Positions 43,587-53,006 of a stretch of 64,000 nucleotides of DNA are shown piece by piece. Position numbers and translations under genes: made by a program. This stretch comes from an uncultured Succinivibrionaceae bacterium (GTDB taxonomy: Bacteria; Pseudomonadota; Gammaproteobacteria; Enterobacterales; Succinivibrionaceae): positions 24,200 to 88,199 of the forward strand of contig CALXOV010000026.1 of assembly GCA_944390105.1 (NCBI GenBank), in the 5' to 3' direction. The first letter of the stretch is position 1, and every line of letters begins with the position of its first letter. The notes beneath the pieces are model-generated. The model was given only the letters and a program-made list of their open reading frames with translations, did not search any database and had not been told where the DNA came from.

Positions 43587-44813
43587 ATGCTTAACGCTTT
43601 AGAGATCACGACCGCTACGGCGGATCATCCGACAACCGCGCTGCTCTTAGGCTCCGGTGAATTGGGTAAGGAAGTGGCCATAGAATTGATGCGCCTAGGT
43701 ATTCGCGTTGTAGCCTGTGATCGCTACCCCAATGCGCCGGCCATGCAGGTAGCCTCTGCGCATGCAGTGCTTGATATGAAGGATCGGCAGGCGCTTTCTG
43801 ATCTCATTCATCAGGTGAAGCCTGATGTGGTGATCCCGGAAATTGAAGCCATTGCGACTGATGTGCTACTTGAGCTTGAGCAAAAAGAAGGGCTGCGAGT
43901 TGTCCCTTCGGCGAAAGCCGCCAGCATTACCATGAATCGTGAAGCGATTCGTACTTTAGCGGCGCAGACTTTAAACCTGCCGACCTCCCCTTATTTCTTT
44001 GCCTCTTCGGCCGAAGAGGTGCATACCAATATTGATAAAGTCGGCTTCCCCTGCATCATGAAACCGGTTATGAGCTCGTCGGGTAAAGGCCAGAGCACGC
44101 TGCATAGTGAGGCAGATATTGATGCAGCTTGGGCCAAGGCTTGCAGCGAAGGGCGCGGACATGAAAGCCGCGTAATTGTTGAGGGCTTTGTGAAGTTTGA
44201 CCGCGAAATTACGCTGCTTACTGTGCAGGCTGCCGACGGTATTCATTTCTGCCCGCCGATCGGCCATCATCAGGTCAACGGCGATTATCATGAAAGCTGG
44301 CAGCCCGAGCCTTTAGATGAAGAGACGCTACTTGAATGCAAACGCATTGCTTCAACGGTGGTTAAGGCTTTAGGTGGTTATGGTATTTTTGGGGTGGAGC
44401 TCTTCATTGCCGGTAAGTCTGTAATTTTCTCTGAGCTGTCGCCGCGTCCGCATGATACCGGTATGGTGACCTTAATATCGCAAGATTTGTCAGAGTTTGC
44501 GTTGCATGTGCGCGCACTTTTGGGATATCCCATCGGCAATATAGTTTTCCATGGACCGTCCGCTTCGGCTGCTATTTTAGCTAAGGGCAGCGGCAATAAA
44601 ATCACCTATCGCGGTTTGCAGGATGCGCTGGCGGTCGGCCCGGATTGCGCGTTGCGTATTTTCGGCAAGCCTGATATCGATGGTGAGCGCCGTCTCGGGG
44701 TGGCTTTAGCCCGTGCAGATAGTGTGGAGAATGCTGTGGCGCAGGTTAAAGCCATGCGCAAGCAAGTGGAAATTGTGATTGAGCGTGAGCCTGAAACTCA
44801 GGCGCCAGCTTAA
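43587..44813 (+). CDS. purT: Formate-dependent phosphoribosylglycinamide formyltransferase
   Basis: 408-residue ATP-grasp enzyme that makes formyl-GAR from GAR, ATP and formate in purine synthesis. GSGELGKEVAIEL at the N-terminus, PVMSSSGKGQS (ATP-grasp loop), GVELFIAG and SELSPRPHDTGMVT (Mg ligands). The ATG at 43587 gives the normal start; AAGAAGGG is upstream. Its formate substrate can come from PflB. Starts an apparent operon with DUF4250 and the ExoI-like gene. Confidence 0.95.
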   Translation: MLNALEITTATADHPTTALLLGSGELGKEVAIELMRLGIRVVACDRYPNAPAMQVASAHAVLDMKDRQALSDLIHQVKPDVVIPEIEAIATDVLLELEQKEGLRVVPSAKAASITMNREAIRTLAAQTLNLPTSPYFFASSAEEVHTNIDKVGFPCIMKPVMSSSGKGQSTLHSEADIDAAWAKACSEGRGHESRVIVEGFVKFDREITLLTVQAADGIHFCPPIGHHQVNGDYHESWQPEPLDEETLLECKRIASTVVKALGGYGIFGVELFIAGKSVIFSELSPRPHDTGMVTLISQDLSEFALHVRALLGYPIGNIVFHGPSASAAILAKGSGNKITYRGLQDALAVGPDCALRIFGKPDIDGERRLGVALARADSVENAVAQVKAMRKQVEIVIEREPETQAPA

Positions 44814-44822
44814 GGAGGAAGC

Positions 44823-45017
44823 ATGCCGATTTCTTTGGCGCGTTATGCCACCATGGATCCGTATATTCTGCTCAGTGCGGTCAATATGCAGCTGCGCGAT
44901 GATTATGCAAGTCTTGAAGATCTGTGCAAGGCTCATGAAATAGATGCCACGGCGCTGTGTAAGCGTCTGCAGGATGCTGGCTTTATCTACGATGCAGTGC
45001 ACAAGCAGTTTAAGTAA
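44823..45017 (+). CDS. DUF4250 small protein
   Basis: 64 residues with the family pattern DPYILLSAVNMQLRDDYASL, then LCKAHEIDATALCKRL and a final FIYD....QFK. Members are short, probably helix-turn-helix-like proteins of unknown role. AAGGAGG lies 5 bases before the ATG, 9 bp after purT. The stop overlaps the next start as TAATG. Confidence 0.85.
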   Translation: MPISLARYATMDPYILLSAVNMQLRDDYASLEDLCKAHEIDATALCKRLQDAGFIYDAVHKQFK

Positions 45018-46246
45018 TGATTGCTCCGGAAAATCAGCAGTACCTGTGTCTGTTGCCGTTGCCGCTGACCGCGCCGGGTCTGCAGGCGCGTTTAGGCGGC
45101 GTGGTGTGCAAACGCTGTGATTTTGCGCTAAATCCCATCGGCAAAGCTGAGCTGTTGCCCATTAAGTTACCGCCTTACGAACTGCCCAATCCGATTTATC
45201 TTTTAAAGCAGGATTTGGCCCCGGAAATCGGGTCTGAAGGTTGCAGTGAATATGCCGCGTTAACCGAGCTCAAGGCGGCGATGGAGCCGGAACATGTGCT
45301 ACCTCTGGTATACGGCTTTAAGTATCTTTTCTATCTGCAGGCTATGGCGCTACGCTGCTTTATGCTGCCGCGCTTTTTTTATACGCACGATGTGCTTGAT
45401 TTGAAGGTGGTGCTACAGGCATCACGCCTGTTTGGCTCGCTGCAGGCGTTGCCGGCAAAGGCATTGGTAAATCTGCAAGCTGCAGCGCAGGCTTTGCATC
45501 TTACGGTCGGAAGCTCGCTGCTTGCGCGCATTGAGGCGCTGCCGGCCATCCTGGCTTATTTAAAAGCGCATGATGCGCCGATTCTGCAGTTCTGTCTGAA
45601 AGGTCAAGCTGAGCGAGTGCGACGGTTGCAGCATAGTCTTGATACCGGAAGTCTTGTCATGCTGGTGGATGGCAGCGGACTGAAAGCCGCGCGCTGCCTT
45701 AAACTTACCAAGATGCAGGCTCAGCTTTTAACCTGCGATCGTAGCCTGCAGGTGCGCGCTGAAACCTTGGAATTGTGTGATCCGTTGTTAATTGCTCCGC
45801 AGGGTGTATTGACGCCGCCGCGCCAGCTGCAGCTTGATTTCTCTATTGCTAAAGTCCAGGCTGCACTTGCCGCGGCGGACGTTAAGACGCTCCCAGATAC
45901 AACGCCGCCGCCGCTTGAGGCACAGCTGTGGGCTAAGCTGTCGCCTGCGGAGCGGCAGGAATATTTGACGACTGGTACGCGCAATCCGCAGCTGCTCGAT
46001 CCTGCGCCACTGAGCGCTTCAGATTTTTACAAAGAACTGTTTTTTTTCTATCAGGCCGATAATTTTCCGCAGTGTTTAATTGACAGTGAGTTGGCAGCTT
46101 ATCGTCATAATTGCCGTATTCTGCTGGGACGGCGCTTGCAGCGCTATGTTAAGGAAGTACAGGCTGCATCCGCATTAGTGCGCGAGGATGATGACAAACA
46201 GCAGGCGCTGTTTATGCGGATTGCGCAGTATCCGCAATCACTTTAA
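45017..46246 (+). CDS. Exonuclease I (SbcB)-like protein lacking the DEDD catalytic residues
   Basis: 409-residue protein that I align by eye with the 475-residue E. coli ExoI over its whole length. C-terminus: ELFFFYQADNFPQCL versus ELLFRYRARNFPETL and LEAQLWAKLSPAERQ versus VDAQLYNGFFSDADR. Middle: LVMLVDGSG versus AVIMVDLAGD and LLIAPQGVLTPPR versus CPVLAQANTLRPE. N-terminus: FALNPIGKAEL...LPNPIYLL versus FNVIGEPEV...LPQPGAVL. The first acidic motif HDYETFG is replaced by LPLPLTA, the NNVRFDDE motif by FKYLFYLQ, and the HDAMADV segment is deleted. It should not cut DNA but may keep the SSB- or DNA-binding surface. Translationally coupled to DUF4250. Confidence 0.68.
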   Translation: MIAPENQQYLCLLPLPLTAPGLQARLGGVVCKRCDFALNPIGKAELLPIKLPPYELPNPIYLLKQDLAPEIGSEGCSEYAALTELKAAMEPEHVLPLVYGFKYLFYLQAMALRCFMLPRFFYTHDVLDLKVVLQASRLFGSLQALPAKALVNLQAAAQALHLTVGSSLLARIEALPAILAYLKAHDAPILQFCLKGQAERVRRLQHSLDTGSLVMLVDGSGLKAARCLKLTKMQAQLLTCDRSLQVRAETLELCDPLLIAPQGVLTPPRQLQLDFSIAKVQAALAAADVKTLPDTTPPPLEAQLWAKLSPAERQEYLTTGTRNPQLLDPAPLSASDFYKELFFFYQADNFPQCLIDSELAAYRHNCRILLGRRLQRYVKEVQAASALVREDDDKQQALFMRIAQYPQSL

Positions 46247-46262
46247 CGTGCTTCCATTCGCA

Positions 46263-46284
46263 TCCCCACGCTCAGGCATGGGGA
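46263..46284. other. Hairpin between the ExoI-like gene and sodB
   Basis: TCCCCA (46263-46268) pairs with TGGGGA (46279-46284), followed by AATATAG. It lies between two convergent genes and may be a weak bidirectional terminator; there is no T-run. Confidence 0.45.
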
Positions 46285-46319
46285 ATATAGCGCTGTTAAG
46301 TTAAATCAGGGAGCAAAGG

Positions 46320-46895
46320 CTATTTGAGATTGTCGGTTACAAACTGCCAGTTGACATGCTTCAGGAAATCGCGTACGTAATCGGCGCGGCGATTTTGATA
46401 GTCCAAGTAGTAAGCATGCTCCCATACGTCAATGGTCAGTAGCGGGGTAAAGCCATCTACCATTGGATTGCCGGCATTAGAGGTGCTAAAGAGCTTAAGT
46501 TTATTCGGCCCAGTCTGCATCAGCCACGTCCAGCCAGAGCCGAAATTGCTGACTGCCGCGGCGGCAAACTTCTCTTTAAAGCCCTCTACGCTGTCAAAGT
46601 TGGCCTTAAGCAGTGCCTGCAGCTTGTCGGGGATCTCCTGCGGCTCTGGCGTCAGGCAGTTAAAGTAGAACTCATGGTTCCACGCTTGCGCGGCTTGATT
46701 GAAGAGCGGTCCTGATGAGGTCATTACCACGTCAATGAGGCTTTTGCCTTCATAATGTGACCCCTGTACCAGCTTATTGGCGCTGTCAATATAGGCTTGC
46801 AGGTGCTTGCCGTGGTGAAAGGCAAAGGTATTGGCTGAAACGAAATCCTTAAAGGCAGCAGGATCAAAAGGCAGCGGAGGTAAGGTGTAGGGCAT
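46320..46895 (-). CDS. sodB: Superoxide dismutase, iron type
   Basis: 191-residue Fe/Mn SOD disproportionating superoxide in the cytoplasm. Metal ligands: His in AFHHGKHLQAYID (about 27), His in AWNHEFYFNCLTPE (about 73), Asp and His in DVWEHAYYLDYQN (about 155, 159). Residues FNQAAQAWNHEFY and FGSGWTWL favour the iron form. The 5' leader contains GACTGC/GCAGTC (46908-46922), a small hairpin before the GGAG ribosome site. Confidence 0.95.
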   Translation of the reverse strand: MPYTLPPLPFDPAAFKDFVSANTFAFHHGKHLQAYIDSANKLVQGSHYEGKSLIDVVMTSSGPLFNQAAQAWNHEFYFNCLTPEPQEIPDKLQALLKANFDSVEGFKEKFAAAAVSNFGSGWTWLMQTGPNKLKLFSTSNAGNPMVDGFTPLLTIDVWEHAYYLDYQNRRADYVRDFLKHVNWQFVTDNLK

Positions 46896-47003
46896 GAAAA
46901 TCTCCTGTAGACTGCAACGCAGTCAAAAAAAGCAATATAAAGACTACCCTCAGCTTAAGCCATTTATGGTCTGCTGACAAAGGTCAAGTACTTTTTTTGT
47001 GCG

Positions 47004-47801
47004 CTATTTAGCGCCTTGCTCTTTGTGCTCAGCCTCAAGCGACAGCGGAGCAGCGACGCGGCCGGAGGCATCTAAAAAGCCGGGCTGAAGCACGCTGATG
47101 TTAGCCAAAAGCTCCGGCATCTGCATGGCTCTGTGCTGACGCTGCTGCTCAAGCTTCGCCTCATCCTGTGCCGACAGCGGCTCAGGAAAACCGGCAAAGG
47201 TGGTAAAGCGGTTAACTAAGTGACAGAAGAGTTCGCATTCAAGGCGGGTATCATAATCAGCCCGATGGGCACATGTCTCATCAAAGGGAATGCCGGCTGC
47301 CATGCAGGCGCGCGCGAGCACTGTCTGCCCGTATACCAAGCCGGCAAGAGAGGCAGTATCCATCACCGAAAAAGGGTGGAAGGGGCTGCGCTTATAATTG
47401 ATACGTGCAACCGCTGCTTGCAGAAAAGATTGATCGAAAGCGGCATTGTGGCCCACTAAAATCGCACGGCGGCAGTCGGCGGCCTTAACTTTTTTGGCAA
47501 TGGCTTTCATCAGGCGAGGCAGCGCCACGCCCTCTGGCTCAAGCGGCCGATTTTCATCAAAGGGATCCAGTCCAATAAAGCGGATATTGGACTCTTCAAA
47601 CTGCGCTTGCGGGAACGGGCGAATGTCAGCCGTGAATAGTTCATCGGGATGTAGCATACCGTGTTCATCCATGGCTACAGTCATCATTGATACCTGCAGT
47701 AAGGCTGCAGTGTGCGGGTTAAAACCTGAGGTCTCTAGGTCAACCACAACCGGCAAAAAGCCGCGAAAACGCTCTTTAATTGTTCTAGGTCCGCTCTCCA
47801 T
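47004..47801 (-). CDS. rnt: Ribonuclease T
   Basis: DEDDh 3'-5' exoribonuclease that trims tRNA and other stable RNA ends. Motifs: PVVVDLETSGFN (DxE), VGHNAAFDQSFL and AHRADYDTRLECELF. The dimer-contact segment (KRSPFHPFSVMDTASLAGL) matches E. coli RNase T closely. The frame opens at an upstream ATG at 47852, but ATAGGAAAC immediately before the ATG at 47801 favours the shorter 265-residue form. It has a ~45-residue C-terminal extension beyond the E. coli protein (215 aa). Confidence 0.92.
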   Translation of the reverse strand: MESGPRTIKERFRGFLPVVVDLETSGFNPHTAALLQVSMMTVAMDEHGMLHPDELFTADIRPFPQAQFEESNIRFIGLDPFDENRPLEPEGVALPRLMKAIAKKVKAADCRRAILVGHNAAFDQSFLQAAVARINYKRSPFHPFSVMDTASLAGLVYGQTVLARACMAAGIPFDETCAHRADYDTRLECELFCHLVNRFTTFAGFPEPLSAQDEAKLEQQRQHRAMQMPELLANISVLQPGFLDASGRVAAPLSLEAEHKEQGAK

Positions 47802-47882
47802 GTTTCCTATCTTCTCTGTTAGTGCTGTTGTAGTGGTGAATGTGGGCGCCATTATAGCCGAAGCAGACCTATTGCCGTGAGC

Positions 47883-48545
47883 TTAAAGTGGACTGATGAT
47901 TTCGTGGCAGCGCTGATGGCGAGTTGGACACAGCGGATTAGCGCAGTACAGCGCAATGCCGGCTTTAATCTTCTTTTTATAGTGCAGCGGAAAGCCGCAG
48001 ACAGTGCAGATTTTGCTCATCGGCTCGCCAGGGATAACGAAATCGCAACTGGGGTAATTGGTACAGCCATAGAAAATGCGACCGCTGCGCGCTTGGCGTT
48101 TGACTAGCTCGCCCTTGCCGCATTGGGGACATTTGAGCGCAGTCGGCTGCTGTTCCTGTACGCGATAGCGGCAGCTAGGGTAATCGCTGCAACCGATGAA
48201 GATGCCGAAGCGCCCGCGTTTGACGGCAAGCGGCAGCCCACACTGCGGGCAGGGGGTGGGCAGAATGACAATGGTACTTAATGCCGCCGCTGGCAGATGG
48301 CGCACAAAGTTGCAGCTTGGGTAATTACTGCAGCCTAAGAACTCGCCGCGTTCGGAGGCACGCAACACTAAATGCCCAGCACACTGCGGACAAGGATCGC
48401 CGGGGGCAAGCGGCTTTACTGGTGAGTCGCGGGATCCTTCTGGTTCTGTTTGAGTAGGGGACGTCTCTATTTTTTCTAAAGCCCGACTTAATAAATCCTT
48501 GGCAGCATCCGCGTTTTCATCCGCCGGTTTAGAAGTATGACTCAT
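47883..48545 (-). CDS. Topoisomerase-type C4 zinc-finger protein (YrdD-like)
   Basis: 220 residues with four tandem zinc ribbons: CPQCAGHLVL....FLGCSNYPSC, CPQCGLPLAV....FIGCSDYPSC, CPQCGKGELV....FYGCTNYPSC and a divergent CTVCGFPLHY....CANPLCP. These resemble the C-terminal DNA-binding domains of topoisomerase I without the enzyme part, so a single-strand nucleic-acid binding role is likely. A charged N-terminal tail of ~50 residues precedes them. Start at 48545 (GGAG 9 bases upstream); frame open to 48566. Gene order with def/fmt/rsmB near a YrdD-like gene is also seen in enterobacteria. Confidence 0.87.
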   Translation of the reverse strand: MSHTSKPADENADAAKDLLSRALEKIETSPTQTEPEGSRDSPVKPLAPGDPCPQCAGHLVLRASERGEFLGCSNYPSCNFVRHLPAAALSTIVILPTPCPQCGLPLAVKRGRFGIFIGCSDYPSCRYRVQEQQPTALKCPQCGKGELVKRQARSGRIFYGCTNYPSCDFVIPGEPMSKICTVCGFPLHYKKKIKAGIALYCANPLCPTRHQRCHEIISPL

Positions 48546-48729
48546 TGTTTTATGCTCCATTCCCAAGCGCTGTTCTCCATGACGGCGCGCTGATTATAGC
48601 GGCATTTATGCGCAGCTCCCAGCTTTTTCCCGCGGCCGGTTTATGTAAAGTTTGAGAGCGGGGCTCCAGCCCATGGTAAAATTCATCGGAATTTTTATTT
48701 AGAAAGTTTGCATGGGATTTCTTGTTGGC

Positions 48730-49260
48730 ATGGCTGTTTTAGAAGTTGTTACTTATCCTGATGATCGACTGCGTCGTAAGTGCCGTCCAATTGTAGAGGT
48801 GGATGACAAGTTGCGCACTTTAGCTTCCGATATGCTTGAGACCATGTACGCCGATGACGGTGTAGGTTTGGCAGCTCCGCAGGTGGGGCTTGATATCCGG
48901 ATGGTGGTAATTGATATTCCGGCTGAAGACGGTACCCAAGGACACAATCCTGTGGTGTTGATTAACCCCGAAATTGTGGCGCGCGAGGGTGAAGTTCCTT
49001 CTACGGAAGGCTGTTTATCTGTGCCGGAGTATACCGCAGAAATAAAGCGTGCTGAAAAAGTTACGGTTAAAGCCCTCGATCAAAATGGTCAGATGCAGAC
49101 CTACGCCGCTGACGGCCTGTTTGCCATTTGTTTGCAGCATGAGCTTGATCACTTAGACGGTAAACTTTTTATTGATTACTTATCAGCGCTCAAGCGCAAT
49201 ATGTTGCATAAGCGTTATTTAAAGCTGAAAAAAGAGCAGCAGCACGCTGCCGCCCGCTGA
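48730..49260 (+). CDS. def: Peptide deformylase
   Basis: Metalloenzyme removing the formyl group from nascent protein N-termini. The three motifs are GVGLAAPQVGL, EGCLSVPEY and QHELDHLDGKLF. Start at the ATG at 48730 gives MAVLEVVTYPDDRLR, aligning with E. coli Def; an in-frame ATG at 48712 would add six residues and cannot be excluded. About 176 residues. First gene of def-fmt-rsmB-trkA-trkH. Confidence 0.95.
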   Translation: MAVLEVVTYPDDRLRRKCRPIVEVDDKLRTLASDMLETMYADDGVGLAAPQVGLDIRMVVIDIPAEDGTQGHNPVVLINPEIVAREGEVPSTEGCLSVPEYTAEIKRAEKVTVKALDQNGQMQTYAADGLFAICLQHELDHLDGKLFIDYLSALKRNMLHKRYLKLKKEQQHAAAR

Positions 49261-49268
49261 GGTGTGTC

Positions 49269-50183
49269 ATGAGCAGAATTATTTTTGCCGGAACTCCGGA
49301 TTTTGCCGCGGTGCATCTGCAGGCACTGCTCGATAACGGCATCCGTCCTCTTGCGGTGTATACGCAGCCTGACCGACCGGCAGGGCGGGGGCATAAGCTA
49401 CAACCTAGCGCGGTCAAAGCTTTGGCGCTGGCGCACGGGCTTGAAGTGCGCACCCCGCTTAATTTTAAGCAAGAAGCAGATATTCAAGAGTTTGTCGCGC
49501 TCAATGCCGATTTAGCCATTGTGGTGGCCTATGGTCTGCTGCTCCCTGAGGCAATCTTTGCCGCACCGCGCTTGGGCTCCATCAACGTGCATGGCTCACT
49601 GCTACCGCGCTGGCGCGGCGCTGCGCCAATTCAGCGTGCGCTGATGGCTGGCGACGCGGTGACGGGGGTGACCATCATGCAAATTACCGCAGGTTTAGAC
49701 AGCGGCGCGATGCTGGCTAAAGCTCAGTTGCCCATTGAAGCTGATGATACTGCCGGGACGCTGTTTGACAAGCTTGCAGCTCTAGGCGCGCAAACTTTGG
49801 TTAAGGTGTTGCCCGATATTTTGGCCGGCAAGCTTCAAGCAAAGGAGCAAGATGAGCAGGAAGCGATTTATGCGCGCAAGCTTACTAAGGCAGACAGTCC
49901 GCTGGATCCGATGAAAAGCGCATCGGAGCTGGCACTGCAGGTGCGTGGCCTCAATCCGTGGCCGGCGGCGACGCTGGCGTTGGGAGATGCGGTGTGTAAG
50001 GTATTTGCTGCTCAGGCCTTGGCGGAAAATTACGGCGAGCCAGGCACGCTGCTTGCAGATAAACGCGGCATTATCTTAAATTGCCTCACTGGTTCGCTGC
50101 TGATTACTTTACTGCAGTACCCGGGTAAAAAGCCGTGTGATGCTGCTGCTTTTGCGCGGGCGCATGCCTCACTTTTTGTTTAA
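49269..50183 (+). CDS. fmt: Methionyl-tRNA formyltransferase
   Basis: 304-residue enzyme that formylates initiator Met-tRNA using 10-formyl-THF. N-terminal GTPDFAAVHLQALLD, the formyl-transferase motif INVHGSLLPRWRGAAPIQRA (catalytic Asn/His) and a C-terminal OB-fold (from about 205, RGLNPWPAATLAL). GAGG is 6 bases upstream, 8 bp after def. Confidence 0.96.
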   Translation: MSRIIFAGTPDFAAVHLQALLDNGIRPLAVYTQPDRPAGRGHKLQPSAVKALALAHGLEVRTPLNFKQEADIQEFVALNADLAIVVAYGLLLPEAIFAAPRLGSINVHGSLLPRWRGAAPIQRALMAGDAVTGVTIMQITAGLDSGAMLAKAQLPIEADDTAGTLFDKLAALGAQTLVKVLPDILAGKLQAKEQDEQEAIYARKLTKADSPLDPMKSASELALQVRGLNPWPAATLALGDAVCKVFAAQALAENYGEPGTLLADKRGIILNCLTGSLLITLLQYPGKKPCDAAAFARAHASLFV

Positions 50184-50198
50184 TACCTTAAGGAATTT

Positions 50199-51605
50199 AT
50201 GGTACTCCCTGAAAAAAAAGCCAAGATATCAGTAAAGCATCAGCGTAGACCTCGTTCTTCACCAGGAGTGCGCTGCCGTGCCGCGGCGGCTTTAATGGTA
50301 GAAGGCGTGCTTAAAGGACAGTCTTTAACTCTATTGCAGACCGAGCATACGCAAGAGCTCAGCGCATCCGATAAAGCATTAGCCTGTGAAATTGCCTACG
50401 GTACATTGCGCCATCTAAGTCTTCTGCAGGCGGCCTTTGCTCGGCTTTCTGAGCATGCTGCGCGTACCGACATGCGGGTCGCAGCGTTAATCTGTTGCGC
50501 TTTATATCAGTTGACCATGCTCACCCGCCTACCGGCACATGCTGCCGTCAGCACTACCGTAAGTGCCTGCGGCTTAGTGGGGCGCAAATATGCTGCGGGC
50601 CTTGTTAATGCGGTGTTGCGGCGCTTTTTGCGTGAAGGCGCTGCGTTGCCGCAGGAGGTGCCGGAATGGGTGCATTTTTCAATTGCCCCGTGGATGTATC
50701 AGCGCTGGTGTGCCGATTACGGGGCGCAGCAGGCGGCACAGATTGCGGCACAAAGCAATGTACGAGCCCCGATGTTTCTGCGTGTGGAGACCGATAAAAT
50801 CACTCCAGAGGCTTACCTTAAGCTACTGCATAAGTCCGGGATTGAAGCGCAGGCTGCACAACCATATGGCTTAATTAAGCTGGCAAAAGCGCAGCCGATG
50901 CAGGAGTTGCCTTTATTTAAAGCCGGACAGGTTTCAGTACAGGATCTGGCCGCACAGTGCGCGGTTCCGCTGCTAATGTTGCAGGATGGGCAGCAGGTAC
51001 TCGATTGTTGCTGTGCTCCAGGGGGCAAAAGTGCGCAGATTTTAGCAAGTGGCAAACAGATTAGCCTGACGGCCTGTGACAGTGATCCGCAGCGTCTTTT
51101 AAATACGGTACGCAATTTAGTCCGTCTCCAGCGGTTGCCTCAGACCCTGCTGCCGCAAGGGGATACGCCGCCTGCAAGCTACCATGCGCCGGGGATCACG
51201 CTGCGGGTGCAGGACGCTGCGACCTTAAAAGCCGGACATGAGATGTTCGATCGCATTTTACTAGATGCGCCGTGCTCGGGCAGCGGCGTGATACGCCGTC
51301 ATCCGGATATCAAATGGCTGCGCCGGGATGAGGATATTGCGGCTTTAACTAAACTACAGCGGCGCATTTTAGAGGCCGCGTGGAGTTGCCTGAAGGAAGG
51401 CGGTATTTTGGTGTATACCACATGCTCTATTTTCAAGGCCGAAAACAGCGCGCAGATTGATGCTTTCATCGCAGACCATCCTGATGCGCAGCCTCTACCC
51501 TTTGATTTATTAGGTCATCACAGTGCACAGGTGCAGCGCCTGCCGGGGATGGAAGATGGCGACGGCTTTTTCTATGCGAGGCTGCGTAAGGAACAACACA
51601 GCTAG
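50199..51605 (+). CDS. rsmB: 16S rRNA m5C967 methyltransferase
   Basis: 468-residue SAM-dependent methyltransferase. N-terminal NusB-like RNA-binding domain (about 20-150) after a basic leader (KKAKISVKHQRRPRSS), then the catalytic domain with CCCAPGGKSAQIL, LLDAPCSGSGVIRRHPDIKW and the catalytic TTCSI cysteine. Third gene of the def operon. Confidence 0.95.
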   Translation: MVLPEKKAKISVKHQRRPRSSPGVRCRAAAALMVEGVLKGQSLTLLQTEHTQELSASDKALACEIAYGTLRHLSLLQAAFARLSEHAARTDMRVAALICCALYQLTMLTRLPAHAAVSTTVSACGLVGRKYAAGLVNAVLRRFLREGAALPQEVPEWVHFSIAPWMYQRWCADYGAQQAAQIAAQSNVRAPMFLRVETDKITPEAYLKLLHKSGIEAQAAQPYGLIKLAKAQPMQELPLFKAGQVSVQDLAAQCAVPLLMLQDGQQVLDCCCAPGGKSAQILASGKQISLTACDSDPQRLLNTVRNLVRLQRLPQTLLPQGDTPPASYHAPGITLRVQDAATLKAGHEMFDRILLDAPCSGSGVIRRHPDIKWLRRDEDIAALTKLQRRILEAAWSCLKEGGILVYTTCSIFKAENSAQIDAFIADHPDAQPLPFDLLGHHSAQVQRLPGMEDGDGFFYARLRKEQHS

Positions 51606-51608
51606 ATC

Positions 51609-53006
51609 ATGAATATCATTATTGTTGGGGCGGCGCGCGTCGGACGCGAATTGGCGCAGTACTTAGTCAGCATGGGCCATGCTGTTACTATGATGGATGA
51701 ACCTTCAGCTGAGCTTACTGCGCTGTCAGATCGCCTTGATCTGCGCGTGGTGCAGGGGGATGCGTTATCCCCGGCGCTGCTGCGCCGCGCGGGTGCTGAA
51801 AATACCGATCTCTTAGTCGCGGTGACCTCAAGTGATGAATACAATATTGCGGTATGCTCCTTGGCAGCGGCCATATTTGCTATTCCGCGCAAAATTGCCC
51901 GCATCCGGACGCCGGATCTGTTAGCAGAAGCCTCAGCGCTCTTCAATGGACAGGCGCTGCCTATTGATCATGTAATTGCTCCTGAGCACATTACTGCAGC
52001 GGATATTCTGGATTTAATTGAACTGCCGGGGTGCGTGGCTGCTGCGATGTTTGCCGATGAGCGCGTGGTAATGGGGGTGGCAGTGTGTCGGCGCGGCGGC
52101 AAAATGGTCGGATCGCAGCTTGAAGCTTTGCAAGCCGACGGTAAGGGCCGCGTACTGGCCTTGTATCGCCAGCATGAATCGGTGCGTGCTTTCTTGCAGG
52201 AAACTCTGGCCATCGGTGATGAGATCGTTTTTTGTGTTGAGCGCAGTCGCGCGCTGTCCTTTTTATCAGCGATCGGACCTTTAGATCCTGGGGCCAAGAC
52301 CATCGCGATTGCCGGTGGCACTCATGCAGCTGATGAGCTGGCGCGCAATTTAAGCAGTCGCTACCGCGTTAAATTGATTGAGCCAGATGCCGCGCGTGCG
52401 CAGCGCCTGCTGGCACGTTTTGACAGTAGTCGTATTGAGTTGTTTAATGCCGATCCCTGCGATCCGGATTTTATCCATGAAGAACATTTAGATGACTGTG
52501 ACCGCTTTATTGCAGCCAGCCCTAGCGATGAACTTAATCTCATCGCCGGTCAGCTCTTGAAACGTCAGGGCTGTCCACGCACTTTAGCGGTCATTAATAA
52601 AACTACGTTAAGTGATTTAAGCGTTCTGTTAGGCAGTGCCGATGTCGATCTGTTATTTGAACCGCGCGAGGCGGTGATCTCTGCTTTGCTGTCGGATATT
52701 TATCAAGATGGCGTGATTAAGCTGCGCTTGTTTAATTCCGGACGTGCCTGCGCAGCTGAGCTTATGGTGCAGGAGGGAAGTCGGCGCGTGCTTGGACATA
52801 AGATTTCCGATATAACTTGGCCAAGCGGTGTAGTTTTGGGTATGGTCTTGCGTGGACGGAAGCTGTTGCCTTGCAGTAATGAGCTGGAGCTGCAGGCCGG
52901 TGATCGGCTGCTGGTCTTTTTGCCGGATCAGGCGCAACTCAGGCGCCTTAGTGCGCTGCTGCGGCCGCGCGTCAGCTGGATCCCTAAGGTGCGCTTATGG
53001 TCGTAA
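51609..53006 (+). CDS. trkA: Trk potassium uptake regulator TrkA
   Basis: 465-residue peripheral NAD-binding subunit of Trk. Two RCK units: the first begins IIIVGAARVGRELAQYL with a SxAE-type acid after strand 2 (DEPSAELTAL), the second TIAIAGGTHAADELARNL; each is followed by a TrkA_C domain. In the second unit the expected GxGxxG reads AGGTHAADEL, a relaxed form seen in other TrkA. Only 3 bp after rsmB, with no good ribosome site of its own, so translation is likely coupled. Confidence 0.93.
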   Translation: MNIIIVGAARVGRELAQYLVSMGHAVTMMDEPSAELTALSDRLDLRVVQGDALSPALLRRAGAENTDLLVAVTSSDEYNIAVCSLAAAIFAIPRKIARIRTPDLLAEASALFNGQALPIDHVIAPEHITAADILDLIELPGCVAAAMFADERVVMGVAVCRRGGKMVGSQLEALQADGKGRVLALYRQHESVRAFLQETLAIGDEIVFCVERSRALSFLSAIGPLDPGAKTIAIAGGTHAADELARNLSSRYRVKLIEPDAARAQRLLARFDSSRIELFNADPCDPDFIHEEHLDDCDRFIAASPSDELNLIAGQLLKRQGCPRTLAVINKTTLSDLSVLLGSADVDLLFEPREAVISALLSDIYQDGVIKLRLFNSGRACAAELMVQEGSRRVLGHKISDITWPSGVVLGMVLRGRKLLPCSNELELQAGDRLLVFLPDQAQLRRLSALLRPRVSWIPKVRLWS

